A stretch of 64,000 nucleotides of DNA from Glycomyces sp. NRRL B-16210 (GCF_000719515.1 NZ_JOGR01000003.1:186001-250000), one strand, 5' to 3'; shown: positions 45,858 to 54,386, numbered from the stretch's first letter. The notes: generated by a model not told the origin, from the letters alone. Program-made: numbers and translations.

Positions 45858-45863
45858 TTGACA
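45858..45863 (+). promoter_or_regulatory. TTGACA element just upstream of the heptanucleotide repeat
   Basis: A perfect -35 consensus 22 bp before the 7-bp repeat. The matching -10 window would fall in the repeat, where no TAnnnT is present, so it may not work as a standard promoter. Confidence 0.3.
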
Positions 45864-45870
45864 AGATAAG

Positions 45871-47499
45871 ATGCCGCACAACCCGGACCCCGGACCCCGG
45901 ACCCCGGACCCCGGACCCCGGACCCCGGACCCCGGTGCGTTGGGCGTCAGCCGGACCGTGGTCCTCGCCGGACGCACCCTCCAGTCCCTGGCCCGCCTCC
46001 GATTCGACCTCGCCCCGCTCCTGGCCCTCGACCACCGCGTTCGCCTCGTCCACACCCTCAACGAAGGCTCTGACCGCCGCTGGCACGCCGAGCGCCGCGC
46101 CCCGCACCTCGGCATCCCGCTGGTCCCATGGAAAGTCGCCGTTGAAGAGCGGCCCCACCTGGTGGTCTCCGCCAGCGCCGACCCCGAGCTCTACGAGGCG
46201 AACGCACCGGTGGTGCTGATCCCCCACGGCGCGACGTACAACCGCGTCCTGGACGGCCTGACCGGCGCCGCTGGCACGGCGCGCGAGCAGGTAGTCGGGC
46301 CGGGCGGTCGGCTTCCCGCGTTCATGGCGATGCCGGGCGCGGCCGCGGTGGAGCAGCTCGCCGCCGACTGCCCTGAGGCGCTCTCGGCGGCCGAGGTGAC
46401 AGGCGACCTGTGCATGGAGCGGTTGCGTATCAGTGTCCCGCTGCGGCGTGCGTACCGCGAGGCGCTCGGGGTCGCGCCGCACCAGAGGCTCGTGGTGGTC
46501 TCGTCCACGTGGGGTCCGTATTCGCTCACCGCGGTGGACCGTTCCCTGCCCGAGCATCTGCTGTCGCGGCTGCCGGCGGACGAGTTCGCGGTGGCGTACA
46601 TCCCGCATCCGAACATCGACGCGGACCACGGCGGCAATCTGCTCGCGTACTTGCGGCCGCGGCTTCGGAACGGGCTCATCATGATCCCGCCGGAGGAGGG
46701 TTGGCGGGCGGCGTTGATCGCGGCGGACTGCGTGGTGGGCGATTCGGGTTCGGTGACGTTCTACGCGGCGAACCTGGGCAGGCCGGTGCTGTTGGCGGCG
46801 TTCGGGTTCGAGGAGATGGCCGCGGGAAGCCCGCAGGAGGCGTTCGGTCGGGAGGCCGTGTGGCTGCGCCGCGAGGAGGACCCGGTTTCGCAGATCCGCG
46901 AAGCGGTGTCGAGCGGGGCCTGCGGGCGTCGCGGTTATCTCGACGCCGCGTGGTCGGAACCGGTGCCGGGTCCAGCTCGGCGCATCACGGACCGGATCTA
47001 CGAACTGCTCAGCTTGTCCCCCGAGGAGACCGAACCGGAGTTGCTGGCGCCGCCCGAGCGGCTTCCGGAGAGTCGCCCGATGAACGCGTGGCATTGCGAC
47101 CTGCGGATCGACGGCGACGAGGTCGTCTGGAGCCGTTACCCGGCCTCGCATCCGCGCGGGCCGGGCCGTCTGGTCGTCACGGGCGAGTGCCGCGACTCGC
47201 GGCTCCGCGGCGACGCCGAGCTGTTCCTGGAGCATTCGCGAGTGCACCGAGCCGACGAGGTCGGGCCGGTCGCGGAGGAGTTGTTCGCGGACTACACGCA
47301 GTGCAAGCTGGTGAGCGTCAGGACCGGAGCGGAGGAGGCGCTCGCGGTCGGCCGCGACGGGGTGCGCTTCGGTATCCGTTGCGGGGCGGGTCTGCTCGAC
47401 GTTGTCCCTGCGGCGCTTCTGGATTCGCGCCTCGGGCCCTCGCTGCGGCTTCGCGGTCCCGGGGGCACGGTCTCGGCGACGATCGGCGTCGTGGCTTGA
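45871..47499 (+). CDS. Glycosyl/glycerophosphotransferase-like protein (GT-B type), start at a tandem repeat
   Basis: From the ATG at 45871 the product is 542 residues and begins with PDPGPRT repeats encoded by a 7-bp tandem repeat. The body has GT-B/TagF-like features: VLIPHGATYN, LVVVSSTWGPYS, and the C-terminal domain VVGDSGSVTFYAANLGRPVLL resembling CDP-glycerol glycerophosphotransferases. I do not recognise a characterised homologue, so donor and acceptor are unknown. The repeat-encoded residues look non-functional; an in-frame GTG at 45958 would give a product starting after the repeat. If the ATG is used, copy-number change of the 7-bp unit would shift the frame. Confidence 0.7.
   Translation: MPHNPDPGPRTPDPGPRTPDPGALGVSRTVVLAGRTLQSLARLRFDLAPLLALDHRVRLVHTLNEGSDRRWHAERRAPHLGIPLVPWKVAVEERPHLVVSASADPELYEANAPVVLIPHGATYNRVLDGLTGAAGTAREQVVGPGGRLPAFMAMPGAAAVEQLAADCPEALSAAEVTGDLCMERLRISVPLRRAYREALGVAPHQRLVVVSSTWGPYSLTAVDRSLPEHLLSRLPADEFAVAYIPHPNIDADHGGNLLAYLRPRLRNGLIMIPPEEGWRAALIAADCVVGDSGSVTFYAANLGRPVLLAAFGFEEMAAGSPQEAFGREAVWLRREEDPVSQIREAVSSGACGRRGYLDAAWSEPVPGPARRITDRIYELLSLSPEETEPELLAPPERLPESRPMNAWHCDLRIDGDEVVWSRYPASHPRGPGRLVVTGECRDSRLRGDAELFLEHSRVHRADEVGPVAEELFADYTQCKLVSVRTGAEEALAVGRDGVRFGIRCGAGLLDVVPAALLDSRLGPSLRLRGPGGTVSATIGVVA
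45885..45933. repeat. Heptanucleotide tandem repeat, 7 perfect copies of GGACCCC
   Basis: Seven units of GGACCCC with part-units on both sides, immediately after the ATG at 45871. Three units equal 21 bp, so they encode a 7-residue repeat while other copy numbers break the frame. The unit length is the same as in the array at 39405-39481, but the sequence differs. Confidence 0.97.
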
Positions 47500-47523
47500 T
47501 CGGGCGGTTCGGCCCGCCCGATC
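47498..47523. terminator. Bidirectional terminator hairpin
   Basis: GATCGGGCGG and CCGCCCGATC form a 10-bp stem around TTCGGC, overlapping the stop of the glycosyltransferase-like gene and 26 nt from the stop of the convergent TPR gene. A second short hairpin GCGGC/GCCGC follows (47524-47536). Confidence 0.8.
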
Positions 47524-47548
47524 GCGGCTTCGCCGCAGGCAGCCGAGG

Positions 47549-48523
47549 TCATCGCCCGAGCAGCTTGCGGACCTCGTCGGCTCCGGCGTCGCCGATCGAC
47601 TCGTAGAGGGCGAGAGCCTTCTCGAGGTGCTCGGTGCGTTCCGGTTCGGCGCTGAGGAGCGCGAACTGGTGCCGGCCCTGCGCCAGCGGCAGTGCGATGC
47701 CGAGGTCGTGGGCGAGTCCGAGCGCGTCCTCCACCCGTCCGGCCGCGCCGTCCACATCGGTGCGCAGTGCCAGCAGGGCGGCCTCGATCTCGACCATGAC
47801 GCCGGTGCGCCAGTCGTTCGCGAGCGCGAGCTGGTCGCGGGCCTGCTCGAAGAGTTCGGCGGCCAGGTCGAGTTCGCCGAGTCCGCGGCGGGATTGGGCG
47901 AGGAACCACAGTTGCAGCCCGAGCACTCTGGGGGTGCCGACGCCGAGTTCGATCTGCTTATGGGCATTCGCGGTCGCGCGTTCGAACCAGGCGAGGGCCG
48001 TCGCGTACCGTTCGCGTTTGAGTTCCAGGCGGCCGTTGAACTCCAGTGCGGTGCCGATGAGCACGTGGTCGCCGAGCCGCTCTGCGGCCGCGAGGGTGTC
48101 GGTGAGGACTCGGCCGGCCTCGGTGAACTGGAGCGCGTCGGTGAGCGTCTGGCCGAGCAGCAGCATCATGCGGATCTGCGCGACGGGGTTCGCGTCCTCT
48201 TCGGCGGCTTCGGCGGCGAGTCGGTAGGTGTACTCGGCGTCCTCGTACTGGCCGCCGGTGGTGAAGTAGGCCCACATGGCCTCGGCGAGCGCCCAGGTCT
48301 CGAAGTGCCACTGGTTCTGGGCGGCGAAGGCGGTGAGGGAGACGAGGTTGCGGCGCTCCTCGCGGAACCACTGCTGCGCTTCGCCTTTGTCGGTGAAGGG
48401 CGGGACGGGGACGTCCTCGATCGGTCGGGCCTGGACGCGGTAGCGCTCGCCCATGACGGCGTGGTCGGCGATCTGGGCCCGCTTGAGGTGCCACCGGACC
48501 ATCTGCCGCTGTTCGTCGGTCAT
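47549..48523 (-). CDS. TPR-repeat protein, split-off sensor half of an NLR
   Basis: A 324-residue all-helical protein. A short region typical of the NB-ARC/TPR junction (RRNLVSLTAFAAQNQWHFET, AEAMWAYFTTGG) is followed by about five tetratricopeptide-like repeats (for example ALEFNGRLELKRERYATALAWF in pieces). In AfsR-like NLR proteins this part is fused after the ATPase. Here it is a separate gene whose ATG overlaps the ATPase stop (ATGA), so both should be made together. It probably senses the trigger and binds the ATPase (inference). Confidence 0.85.
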   Translation of the reverse strand: MTDEQRQMVRWHLKRAQIADHAVMGERYRVQARPIEDVPVPPFTDKGEAQQWFREERRNLVSLTAFAAQNQWHFETWALAEAMWAYFTTGGQYEDAEYTYRLAAEAAEEDANPVAQIRMMLLLGQTLTDALQFTEAGRVLTDTLAAAERLGDHVLIGTALEFNGRLELKRERYATALAWFERATANAHKQIELGVGTPRVLGLQLWFLAQSRRGLGELDLAAELFEQARDQLALANDWRTGVMVEIEAALLALRTDVDGAAGRVEDALGLAHDLGIALPLAQGRHQFALLSAEPERTEHLEKALALYESIGDAGADEVRKLLGR

Positions 48524-49488
48524 GCGCTCTCCCGGGTGTGTCTGCCTCGCGGGCGCAGTCGCAGTCGCCAGCGCCCCGGACCGTTCTCGACCAGGAGGCG
48601 CCGCTCCTGGAGTTCCTCAGAGGGCCGGCACCCGTCGGCGTTCGCGTCGAACCAGTCCAGTAGGGACTGTTCTACCACGGGTTGCGGGAGCAGGCTCAGC
48701 GCTCGATAGACCCGGTGGGCCGCGGCGCTGACGGACTCGTAGGCCCGCAGGAACAGTGCGGCGTCGTCGTGGCGCGCGGCGAGGGCGACGAGGTCTTCGA
48801 TCTCCACCGCTCCGGCGGCGATGACGCCGCCGGCGTCGAGCAGGCGGCCGGGGATGCCGCCGAAGGCCTTGATGAGGCTGGCGGTGACGTCGGGTCCGAG
48901 GCCCACGGCCGCTTCCAGGAGGTCGGCGGCGTGCTCGGTTTCGAGCGGGCCGAGTTCGAGTCGTCGGGCCGGGCGCCAGTGGGGGTGCGCGGTGGTGAGC
49001 ACGATGAAGGCGACCGTCGCGGTCCGCGGCCAGAACCGTTCGATCTCCTCGCGGTCGGCGGGTCCGTCGAGGACGACGATCATGCGCTTGGAGGCGAGCA
49101 TCGAGCGGTAGACCTTCTCGACGGCGGCCGGTGTGGAGGGGATCTGGTTGCGGCCGAGGCGTTCGAGGGCGGAGACCAGTTCGTCGTGGCCGCCGGGCGT
49201 CGAGGGCTGGAGGTGGAGCACGCCGTCGGGGTAGGCGTCCTTGAGCATCGCCGCGGCGACGCCGGCTATCGCGGTCTTGCCCGAGCCGCTCGGTCCGGTG
49301 ATCTGGACGGGGCGCGGTTCGTCTGCCGCGAGCCAGTTCGCGAGCTGCTCGAGTTTGTCGCTGCGGTCGGTCCACTCGTAGGGCTTGAAGCAGAGTTCCC
49401 AGGGCGGCTCGGGCCGCGGGGCCTGCTGCACGACCGTCCCCGCCTGGATGAAGTTGCGGACTTCACCGTGGAAATCGTTGTGGTTCAA
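48520..49488 (-). CDS. NB-ARC type STAND ATPase with N-terminal amyloid-like motif
   Basis: A 322-residue NTPase. Residues 1-22 contain the motif NDFHGEVRNFIQAG. The NB-ARC core has Walker A GPSGSGKT (65-72), Walker B MIVVLDG (136-142), a sensor-like VLTTAHPHWR and a GLPL-like GIPGRL (211-216), then a winged-helix region to about 322. TPRs are missing because they are encoded in the next gene. STAND NTPases are signalling switches that oligomerise on activation. The N-terminal motif matches the C-terminus of the effector encoded divergently, which suggests motif templating between the two. The TTG start at 49488 has GGAGGAG upstream; no in-frame ATG is available. Confidence 0.85.
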   Translation of the reverse strand: MNHNDFHGEVRNFIQAGTVVQQAPRPEPPWELCFKPYEWTDRSDKLEQLANWLAADEPRPVQITGPSGSGKTAIAGVAAAMLKDAYPDGVLHLQPSTPGGHDELVSALERLGRNQIPSTPAAVEKVYRSMLASKRMIVVLDGPADREEIERFWPRTATVAFIVLTTAHPHWRPARRLELGPLETEHAADLLEAAVGLGPDVTASLIKAFGGIPGRLLDAGGVIAAGAVEIEDLVALAARHDDAALFLRAYESVSAAAHRVYRALSLLPQPVVEQSLLDWFDANADGCRPSEELQERRLLVENGPGRWRLRLRPRGRHTRESA

Positions 49489-49521
49489 GGGGCCCGCTCT
49501 CCTCCATGCGTCGCCGCTCCG

Positions 49522-49545
49522 GTGGGACCACGTTCATGGTCCCAC
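49522..49545. promoter_or_regulatory. Inverted repeat between NLR and effector genes
   Basis: GTGGGACCA (49522-49530) and TGGTCCCAC (49537-49545), perfect 9-bp arms with a 6-nt spacer, in the centre of the 95-bp divergent region. A TAAGCT -10-like element for the effector lies at 49550-49555. Confidence 0.65.
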
Positions 49546-49583
49546 AGACTAAGCTGGGTCGCATGTCCTGAAGGAGGAGCGCC

Positions 49584-49955
49584 ATGGACCCGATACTGCT
49601 TTCGATCGCCACCGCGGCCGCCGGTGCACTCGGCGGGGAGATCGCCAAGGGGATCGCCGCCGCGGGCGAGTTCGTCAGGGAGCGCTTCAGCGGGAACGAG
49701 AAGCAGGAGCTGACGTTGCTGCGGGCCGAGACCGGCAAGATTCCGGCCGAGGATCTCGCGGCCGAGATCGAGCGGGCGTGCGCGGAGGACCCGGCGTTCT
49801 TGCGGCAGTTGAGCGACCTCGCGGGCCAGCCGATCCAGGTGTCGCAGGTGAACCAGGCCGGGCAGCAGGTCAAGTTCCAGAACAACTTCTTCGGCGGCTC
49901 GGGTCCGGACAAGCTCGTCCAGGCCGACCGGATCGAGAACCTCCGGCTCGACTGA
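49584..49955 (+). CDS. Small Bell-like effector with C-terminal amyloid-like motif
   Basis: A 123-residue protein. An N-terminal amphipathic/hydrophobic helix (MDPILLSIATAAAGALGGEI) is followed by helices to about residue 85, the layout of Bell domains, proposed bacterial counterparts of fungal HeLo-type membrane-disrupting domains. Residues 100-117, NNFFGGSGPDKLVQADRI, match the NLR N-terminus (N-x-F-x-G, then [VI]-Q-A-x-x-[IV]). An AAGGAGGAG site precedes the ATG. I infer a cell-death effector triggered by the NLR; this is not demonstrated. Confidence 0.75.
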   Translation: MDPILLSIATAAAGALGGEIAKGIAAAGEFVRERFSGNEKQELTLLRAETGKIPAEDLAAEIERACAEDPAFLRQLSDLAGQPIQVSQVNQAGQQVKFQNNFFGGSGPDKLVQADRIENLRLD

Positions 49956-50027
49956 GTCCCCTGGGCGGGGAGATCGGCACGTCGGGACCGGCACGAGCGG
50001 GCCCTTCTCTGGTACGCTCCCTCACCC

Positions 50028-50732
50028 ATGAGCCCTCCCCTCCTGTTGATCAGGTCACTGCTCGTCCGCGTCCCGCCGCGCGCGTGGCTGTGGGCGTTCG
50101 CGGTCGCCATCGTCGCCGACCTCGCCGCGATCACCTTCGGATTCGACGGTCTGCGCTGGGTCTGCAAGCCCGCGTTGACGCTTCTGCTCCTCGGGTACCT
50201 CATCGTGTCCGCCTCGCCGGGCGGGAGGCCGGCCCGCTGGATGGGCCTGGGCCTGGTGCTCGCGTGCGGGGCCGACATCGCGCTGCTGGTGGAAGGGACG
50301 CCCGCGTTCCTGACGGGCATGGCGCTGTTCGGCCTCATGCAGATCGTCTACATCGCGGTGTTCGCCCGGCTGGGCGCGCTGGAGCCGCTGCGGCGCCGCT
50401 GGTTCGTGCCGGGCGCTTACCTGGGGTTCTGGTTGGGCGCCAACGTGGTGCTGTGGCCGCGGCTCGAGGCCCTCGCGCTCCCGGTGGCGGTCTACAGCCT
50501 GCTGCTGGTGTCGATGGGCACGGTCGCGAGCGGCCTCGGGCGCCTCGCGGCGGCCGGCGGGCTGCTGTTCGTGGTCTCGGACCTGCTGATCGGCATGGGC
50601 AGGGCGGGGTTCGACCTGCCGCTGGAGAGCCAGTCGGTGATGGCGACGTACGCGGCGGCGCAGTTGCTGCTCGTCCTCGGCTTCCTGAAGGCGCTGCGAA
50701 CGCAGGGCCGCGACCGTGAGGAGTCGGCGTGA
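50028..50732 (+). CDS. YhhN family membrane protein (lysoplasmalogenase-like)
   Basis: A 234-residue protein with about eight hydrophobic helices and the YhhN/TMEM86 blocks LVLACGADIALL and LFVVSDLLIGMGR, whose Asp residues are proposed to be catalytic. Animal homologues hydrolyse lysoplasmalogens; the bacterial substrate is unproven. The following gene starts inside its stop codon (GTGA). Confidence 0.85.
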   Translation: MSPPLLLIRSLLVRVPPRAWLWAFAVAIVADLAAITFGFDGLRWVCKPALTLLLLGYLIVSASPGGRPARWMGLGLVLACGADIALLVEGTPAFLTGMALFGLMQIVYIAVFARLGALEPLRRRWFVPGAYLGFWLGANVVLWPRLEALALPVAVYSLLLVSMGTVASGLGRLAAAGGLLFVVSDLLIGMGRAGFDLPLESQSVMATYAAAQLLLVLGFLKALRTQGRDREESA

Positions 50733-50995
50733 ACAGCATGAAGCGCGTCCTGTGGCCGATCGGCTTCGTCCTCGGCGGTTTCTTCATCGTGCGGGCCCTG
50801 CTGGAGCCCTTCCTCATCGACTTCTCGGACCCGTCGAGCTACGAGAACGACTGGGGCGGCCCGAGCCTCGTCGGCGTCCTGCTCGTCCACATGGGACCGG
50901 GCGTGATCGCCGCGGTGCTGCTGGTCCGCGCGATGGTCAAGTCCGGCAACCGGACCACCGACGAGACCCTGGACGAGAACCTCGACGAGGACTGA
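50729..50995 (+). CDS. Small two-helix membrane protein
   Basis: An 88-residue protein with hydrophobic segments near residues 9-27 and 46-68 and an acidic tail (TLDENLDED). The GTG overlaps the YhhN stop codon, so the two are coupled. It ends 7 nt before the convergent HelR gene. No family is recognised. Confidence 0.75.
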   Translation: MNSMKRVLWPIGFVLGGFFIVRALLEPFLIDFSDPSSYENDWGGPSLVGVLLVHMGPGVIAAVLLVRAMVKSGNRTTDETLDENLDED

Positions 50996-51002
50996 ACCGC
51001 CC

Positions 51003-53147
51003 TCAGACGACGTCGATGCGGTGGAGGCGTTGGGTCGCCCTCGTGAGGACCACGTAGGCGACGCCGGCTCCGTGGGACTTCGCCACCGCGCCGAGGTCCA
51101 CGGCGATCACCGCGTCCCATTCGAGGCCCTTGGACTCCAAGGGGCCCACCAGGGTCACCCGGTCGTCGTGCACCAGGCCCGCGAGTTCGGCGTGCCGCGC
51201 ATAGGGGGCGATGATGCCCACGGTCCCTTCGACCGCTTCGAGGGCCTCGGCCACCGCTCCGGCGAGCTCGGGCAGCAGCGCGTCGGCCGCCACCGACTTC
51301 TCCTCGACGGCGACTCCGGTCTCGCGCACCGCCTCGGGCAGGTCGATGTGCCGCAGCCGCGGCTTCGCCCACTCGGCGGCGTACTCGAAGACCTCTTTGG
51401 AGTTGCGGTAGTTCTTCGTCAAGTGGAACTCGTGGACGCGCCCGCGCGGCACCGCGCGGCGGCGCGCCTCGGCGCTCTCCTTCGGGCGCGGCCAGCTCGA
51501 CTGGGCCTCGTCGCCGACGACGGTCCAGCCCGCGGCGCGGCCGCGCCGCCCGAGCACCCGCCACTGCATCGGCGAGAGGTCCTGGGCCTCATCGACGATG
51601 ACGTGCGCGTAGTCCTCGTAGAACGCGTCCCGCGACTGCCGCTCGGGCCGGTCGTAGTAGCGGTCCTGGGTGGTCGAGACCTCCTGGATGCCGTCCCACG
51701 AGCGGATGCGGTCGCGCCCGCGCGGCTGCGGCTTGATGCCCAGCAGCAGGCGCAGCTCGTCGAGCAGCGCCACGTCCGGGATCGAGAAGTCGCTCTCGCG
51801 CAGCGAGGCCGCGACGCCCTCGATCGCGTCGCGCTTGAGATGGCCCTCGGCCGCCGAGGCGAGGCGGCGGGTGTCGCCGGCCCAGCCGAGCACGTCGGCC
51901 GGGTCGAGGTCGGGCCACCAGTGGTCGAGGAACGTGAGGAACTCCCCGCGCGAGCCCACGTCGCGGGAGAACTTCGCCGGCTCCGCGTCGGGGATCACGG
52001 GCTTGATCTTGCGCCACAAGGCGATCAGCAGCGCCCGCCCGGCCTCGGTCTTGGCGAGGTTGGGGCGCGTCTCCTTCTCGAAGACGCGGGCGCGCACGGC
52101 CGCGAGCTCGGCCGCGTCGAGCCGGAACACGTCGCCGCGGTAGACGATCCGCAGCTCGTCGGGGGCGCCCGGCGGGGTCTGGCGCACCAGCCGCCGCAGG
52201 ATCGGGATCATGACGGTGCCGCCCTTGACCGCGGCGACCTCGGGCCGGTCCTGGCGCGTGGCCTCGACCCCGGCGTACAGCTCCCCCATGGAGTACAGCG
52301 CGGCGGTCTCCTCGCCGAGGCTCGGCAGGACCCTCCCGATGTACTTCATGAACACCGCCGAGGGGCCGACGACGAGGATGCCAGCGGCCTCGTAGCGGTT
52401 GCGGTCCTGGTAGAGCAGGTAGGCGGCGCGGTGGAGCGCCACGACGGTCTTGCCGGTGCCGGGCCCGCCGGTGATGATGGTCGCGCCGCGCCCGGGCGCG
52501 CGGATGGCCGCGTCCTGCTCGGCCTGGATCGTGGCGACGATGTCGCGCATCCGCCCGGTCCGCTTGCGGCCCAAGGCGGCCATGAGCGCGCCGTCTCCGA
52601 CGACCGGGAGGCGTTCGGCGGCGTCCTCGTTGAGCAGGTCGTCGCTGATCTCCTCGACGCCGCGGCCGAAGGAGCGGATCACCCGGCGGCGGGCCACCTC
52701 CTGGCGGTCGACGGCGGTGGCGCGGTAGAACGGCGCGGCAGCGGGCGCGCGCCAGTCGACCAGGAGGGTGCGGTACTCCTCGTCGCGCACGCCGAGGCGT
52801 CCGATGTGGCGGACCTTGCCGTCGTCGAAGTCGAGGCGCCCGAAGACCAGGCCCTCGTGCTGGGAGTCGAGGTCGGCGATGCGGCGGGCGGCGCGGTAGA
52901 CGAACACGTCGCGCTCGTACTGGGCGCCGGGGACGGTGGCGGCGAGGTGGGCGTACCCGGCGTCGCGGTTGCCTTCGGCGTCCGCGCGGAGCACGTCGAC
53001 GCGCTGGTAGACGCGGTCGACGAAGCGCTGCTCGATCGCGATCTCCTGCTCGGGGGTGTTGGAGGGATCGGGGTCGGGCACGGCGTGGGACGTGTCGTCG
53101 ACGTCCTGTGGGTGCTGGTCGTCGGCGGGGCCTGGTTCCTGGGACAC
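51003..53147 (-). CDS. HelR/HelD-like RNA polymerase recycling helicase
   Basis: A 714-residue UvrD/Rep-fold ATPase. Walker A GGPGTGKTVVALHRA is near residues 220-234, motif II HVIVDEAQDLSPMQWRVLG near 520, VVGDEAQSSWP just after, and LTRATQRLHRI at the extreme C-terminus. The N-terminal ~170 residues include the coiled-coil arm typical of HelD/HelR, which removes stalled RNA polymerase from DNA and can confer rifampicin tolerance in actinomycetes. The GTG at 53147 has GAGGAG a few nt upstream. Confidence 0.9.
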   Translation of the reverse strand: MSQEPGPADDQHPQDVDDTSHAVPDPDPSNTPEQEIAIEQRFVDRVYQRVDVLRADAEGNRDAGYAHLAATVPGAQYERDVFVYRAARRIADLDSQHEGLVFGRLDFDDGKVRHIGRLGVRDEEYRTLLVDWRAPAAAPFYRATAVDRQEVARRRVIRSFGRGVEEISDDLLNEDAAERLPVVGDGALMAALGRKRTGRMRDIVATIQAEQDAAIRAPGRGATIITGGPGTGKTVVALHRAAYLLYQDRNRYEAAGILVVGPSAVFMKYIGRVLPSLGEETAALYSMGELYAGVEATRQDRPEVAAVKGGTVMIPILRRLVRQTPPGAPDELRIVYRGDVFRLDAAELAAVRARVFEKETRPNLAKTEAGRALLIALWRKIKPVIPDAEPAKFSRDVGSRGEFLTFLDHWWPDLDPADVLGWAGDTRRLASAAEGHLKRDAIEGVAASLRESDFSIPDVALLDELRLLLGIKPQPRGRDRIRSWDGIQEVSTTQDRYYDRPERQSRDAFYEDYAHVIVDEAQDLSPMQWRVLGRRGRAAGWTVVGDEAQSSWPRPKESAEARRRAVPRGRVHEFHLTKNYRNSKEVFEYAAEWAKPRLRHIDLPEAVRETGVAVEEKSVAADALLPELAGAVAEALEAVEGTVGIIAPYARHAELAGLVHDDRVTLVGPLESKGLEWDAVIAVDLGAVAKSHGAGVAYVVLTRATQRLHRIDVV

Positions 53148-53219
53148 TGCGCTCCTCGCTCGAATTCGGGAACGCACCAGCCTAGCGCGCCGAGGTGACG
53201 CGCGTCCGCCGATCGAGGG

Positions 53220-53645
53220 CTAGACGCGATCGGGCCACACCCGCTGCATCCAGGTGTACCCGTCACCGGTCAGTTCGGTGAAGCCGAACCTCGCGTAGAG
53301 GTCCTGTGCGTCGGCGGTCGCGAGCACGACGCGCTTGACGTCCATGGCGTCGAGGTCGGCCATGACGCGCTCCACGAGCCGCTTGCCCCAGCCCTGTCCG
53401 CGCAGGTCGGGGTCGACGTAGACGTCGGAGACCACCGCGAAGACGGTGCGGTCGGTGACAACGCGGGCGACGGCGACCTGGCGGCCGGAGGGCTCGTAGA
53501 CGCCGTAGACGATCGAGTGCTCGACCGACCTCGCCACGCGCTCCTTGGAGCGCCCGACCGCCCAGTAGGTGTCGGTGGAGAGGACCTTGTGGATCCAGTC
53601 CAGGTCGAGGCGGTCGGGGTCGGTCGAGATCGTGCGGTCGTCCAT
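53220..53645 (-). CDS. GNAT family N-acetyltransferase
   Basis: A 141-residue acetyltransferase with the acetyl-CoA motif VDPDLRGQGWGKRLVE near residues 77-92 and the late YARFGFTEL block. The substrate is unknown. It lies 19 nt downstream of the DUF2306 gene on the same strand and may share its regulated promoter. Confidence 0.88.
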   Translation of the reverse strand: MDDRTISTDPDRLDLDWIHKVLSTDTYWAVGRSKERVARSVEHSIVYGVYEPSGRQVAVARVVTDRTVFAVVSDVYVDPDLRGQGWGKRLVERVMADLDAMDVKRVVLATADAQDLYARFGFTELTGDGYTWMQRVWPDRV

Positions 53646-53664
53646 CGGCGTCCTTCCGGAGGGT

Positions 53665-54363
53665 TCAGGCGGTCGCCTCGAGCCTCCCTCCGGTTCCCCT
53701 GCGTCGCAAATAGATTTCCATGAAGGCGAGGTTGAGGACGACCGAGGCGACGATCGAGCCGAGGTAGGCGTTGTCGAACAGCGCCTCGAAGTCGCCGCCG
53801 TAGTAGCCCTCCAGCAGCGGCAGCTGGGCGACGATGAACAGCCCCAGGTAGATCCGCAGCATCACCGCGGCGAAGGTCGCGGCCATGTTGCGCAGCATCC
53901 ACCGCTCGTGCGCGGCGAAGTCGCGGGCGCGCACGGCCCGGTAGGCGCGCAGGGCCGAGTAGAACCAGAAGATGTCGAGCAGCGTGAAGGTGACGATCGC
54001 GATCGGCCCGGCCGTGGTCAGGACGGCGACCACGATCCCGGTGAGGCTGCCGGGGAGGATGCCGGCGAGCAGGTAGACGCGGCCGATGACGCGGTGGACC
54101 TTCGGGTGGTTGCGGCGGATCGAGCCGAAGAACTGGAAGGGGCCGACCAGGAGGGCGATCCCGGAGGTGACGGCGTGGACGACCAGGAACGGCAGGTGGA
54201 TCGGCACGTTCTCGCGGATGCCGACGCGCGAGTCGGCGCCGGGGGCGAGGTAGGCGGGGACGAAGTAGAGGACGACGGCGACGCTGAGCACCGCGACGAC
54301 GACCACGGCGACGCGCCTGCGCCGGGCCGGTTCGCGCCTCGGGGTGTCGAGGATGACGGACAT
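53665..54363 (-). CDS. DUF2306 membrane protein
   Basis: A 232-residue protein with about six hydrophobic helices. The family histidines lie in HLPFLVVHAV and NHPKVHRVIGRVYLL. DUF2306 function is unknown; conserved His suggest heme or metal binding. An AGGAG site precedes the ATG. Palindromes in the 90-bp gap to a divergent MerR gene indicate regulation by it. Confidence 0.85.
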   Translation of the reverse strand: MSVILDTPRREPARRRRVAVVVVAVLSVAVVLYFVPAYLAPGADSRVGIRENVPIHLPFLVVHAVTSGIALLVGPFQFFGSIRRNHPKVHRVIGRVYLLAGILPGSLTGIVVAVLTTAGPIAIVTFTLLDIFWFYSALRAYRAVRARDFAAHERWMLRNMAATFAAVMLRIYLGLFIVAQLPLLEGYYGGDFEALFDNAYLGSIVASVVLNLAFMEIYLRRRGTGGRLEATA

Positions 54364-54386
54364 GGGGTCTCCTGAGTGTGAGCGAT

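Noticed and set aside
45871..49955. Glycosyltransferase-like gene as part of the NLR operon
   Set aside because: It is convergent with the TPR gene and separated from it by a strong bidirectional hairpin, so a shared transcript is unlikely. A functional link is not excluded.
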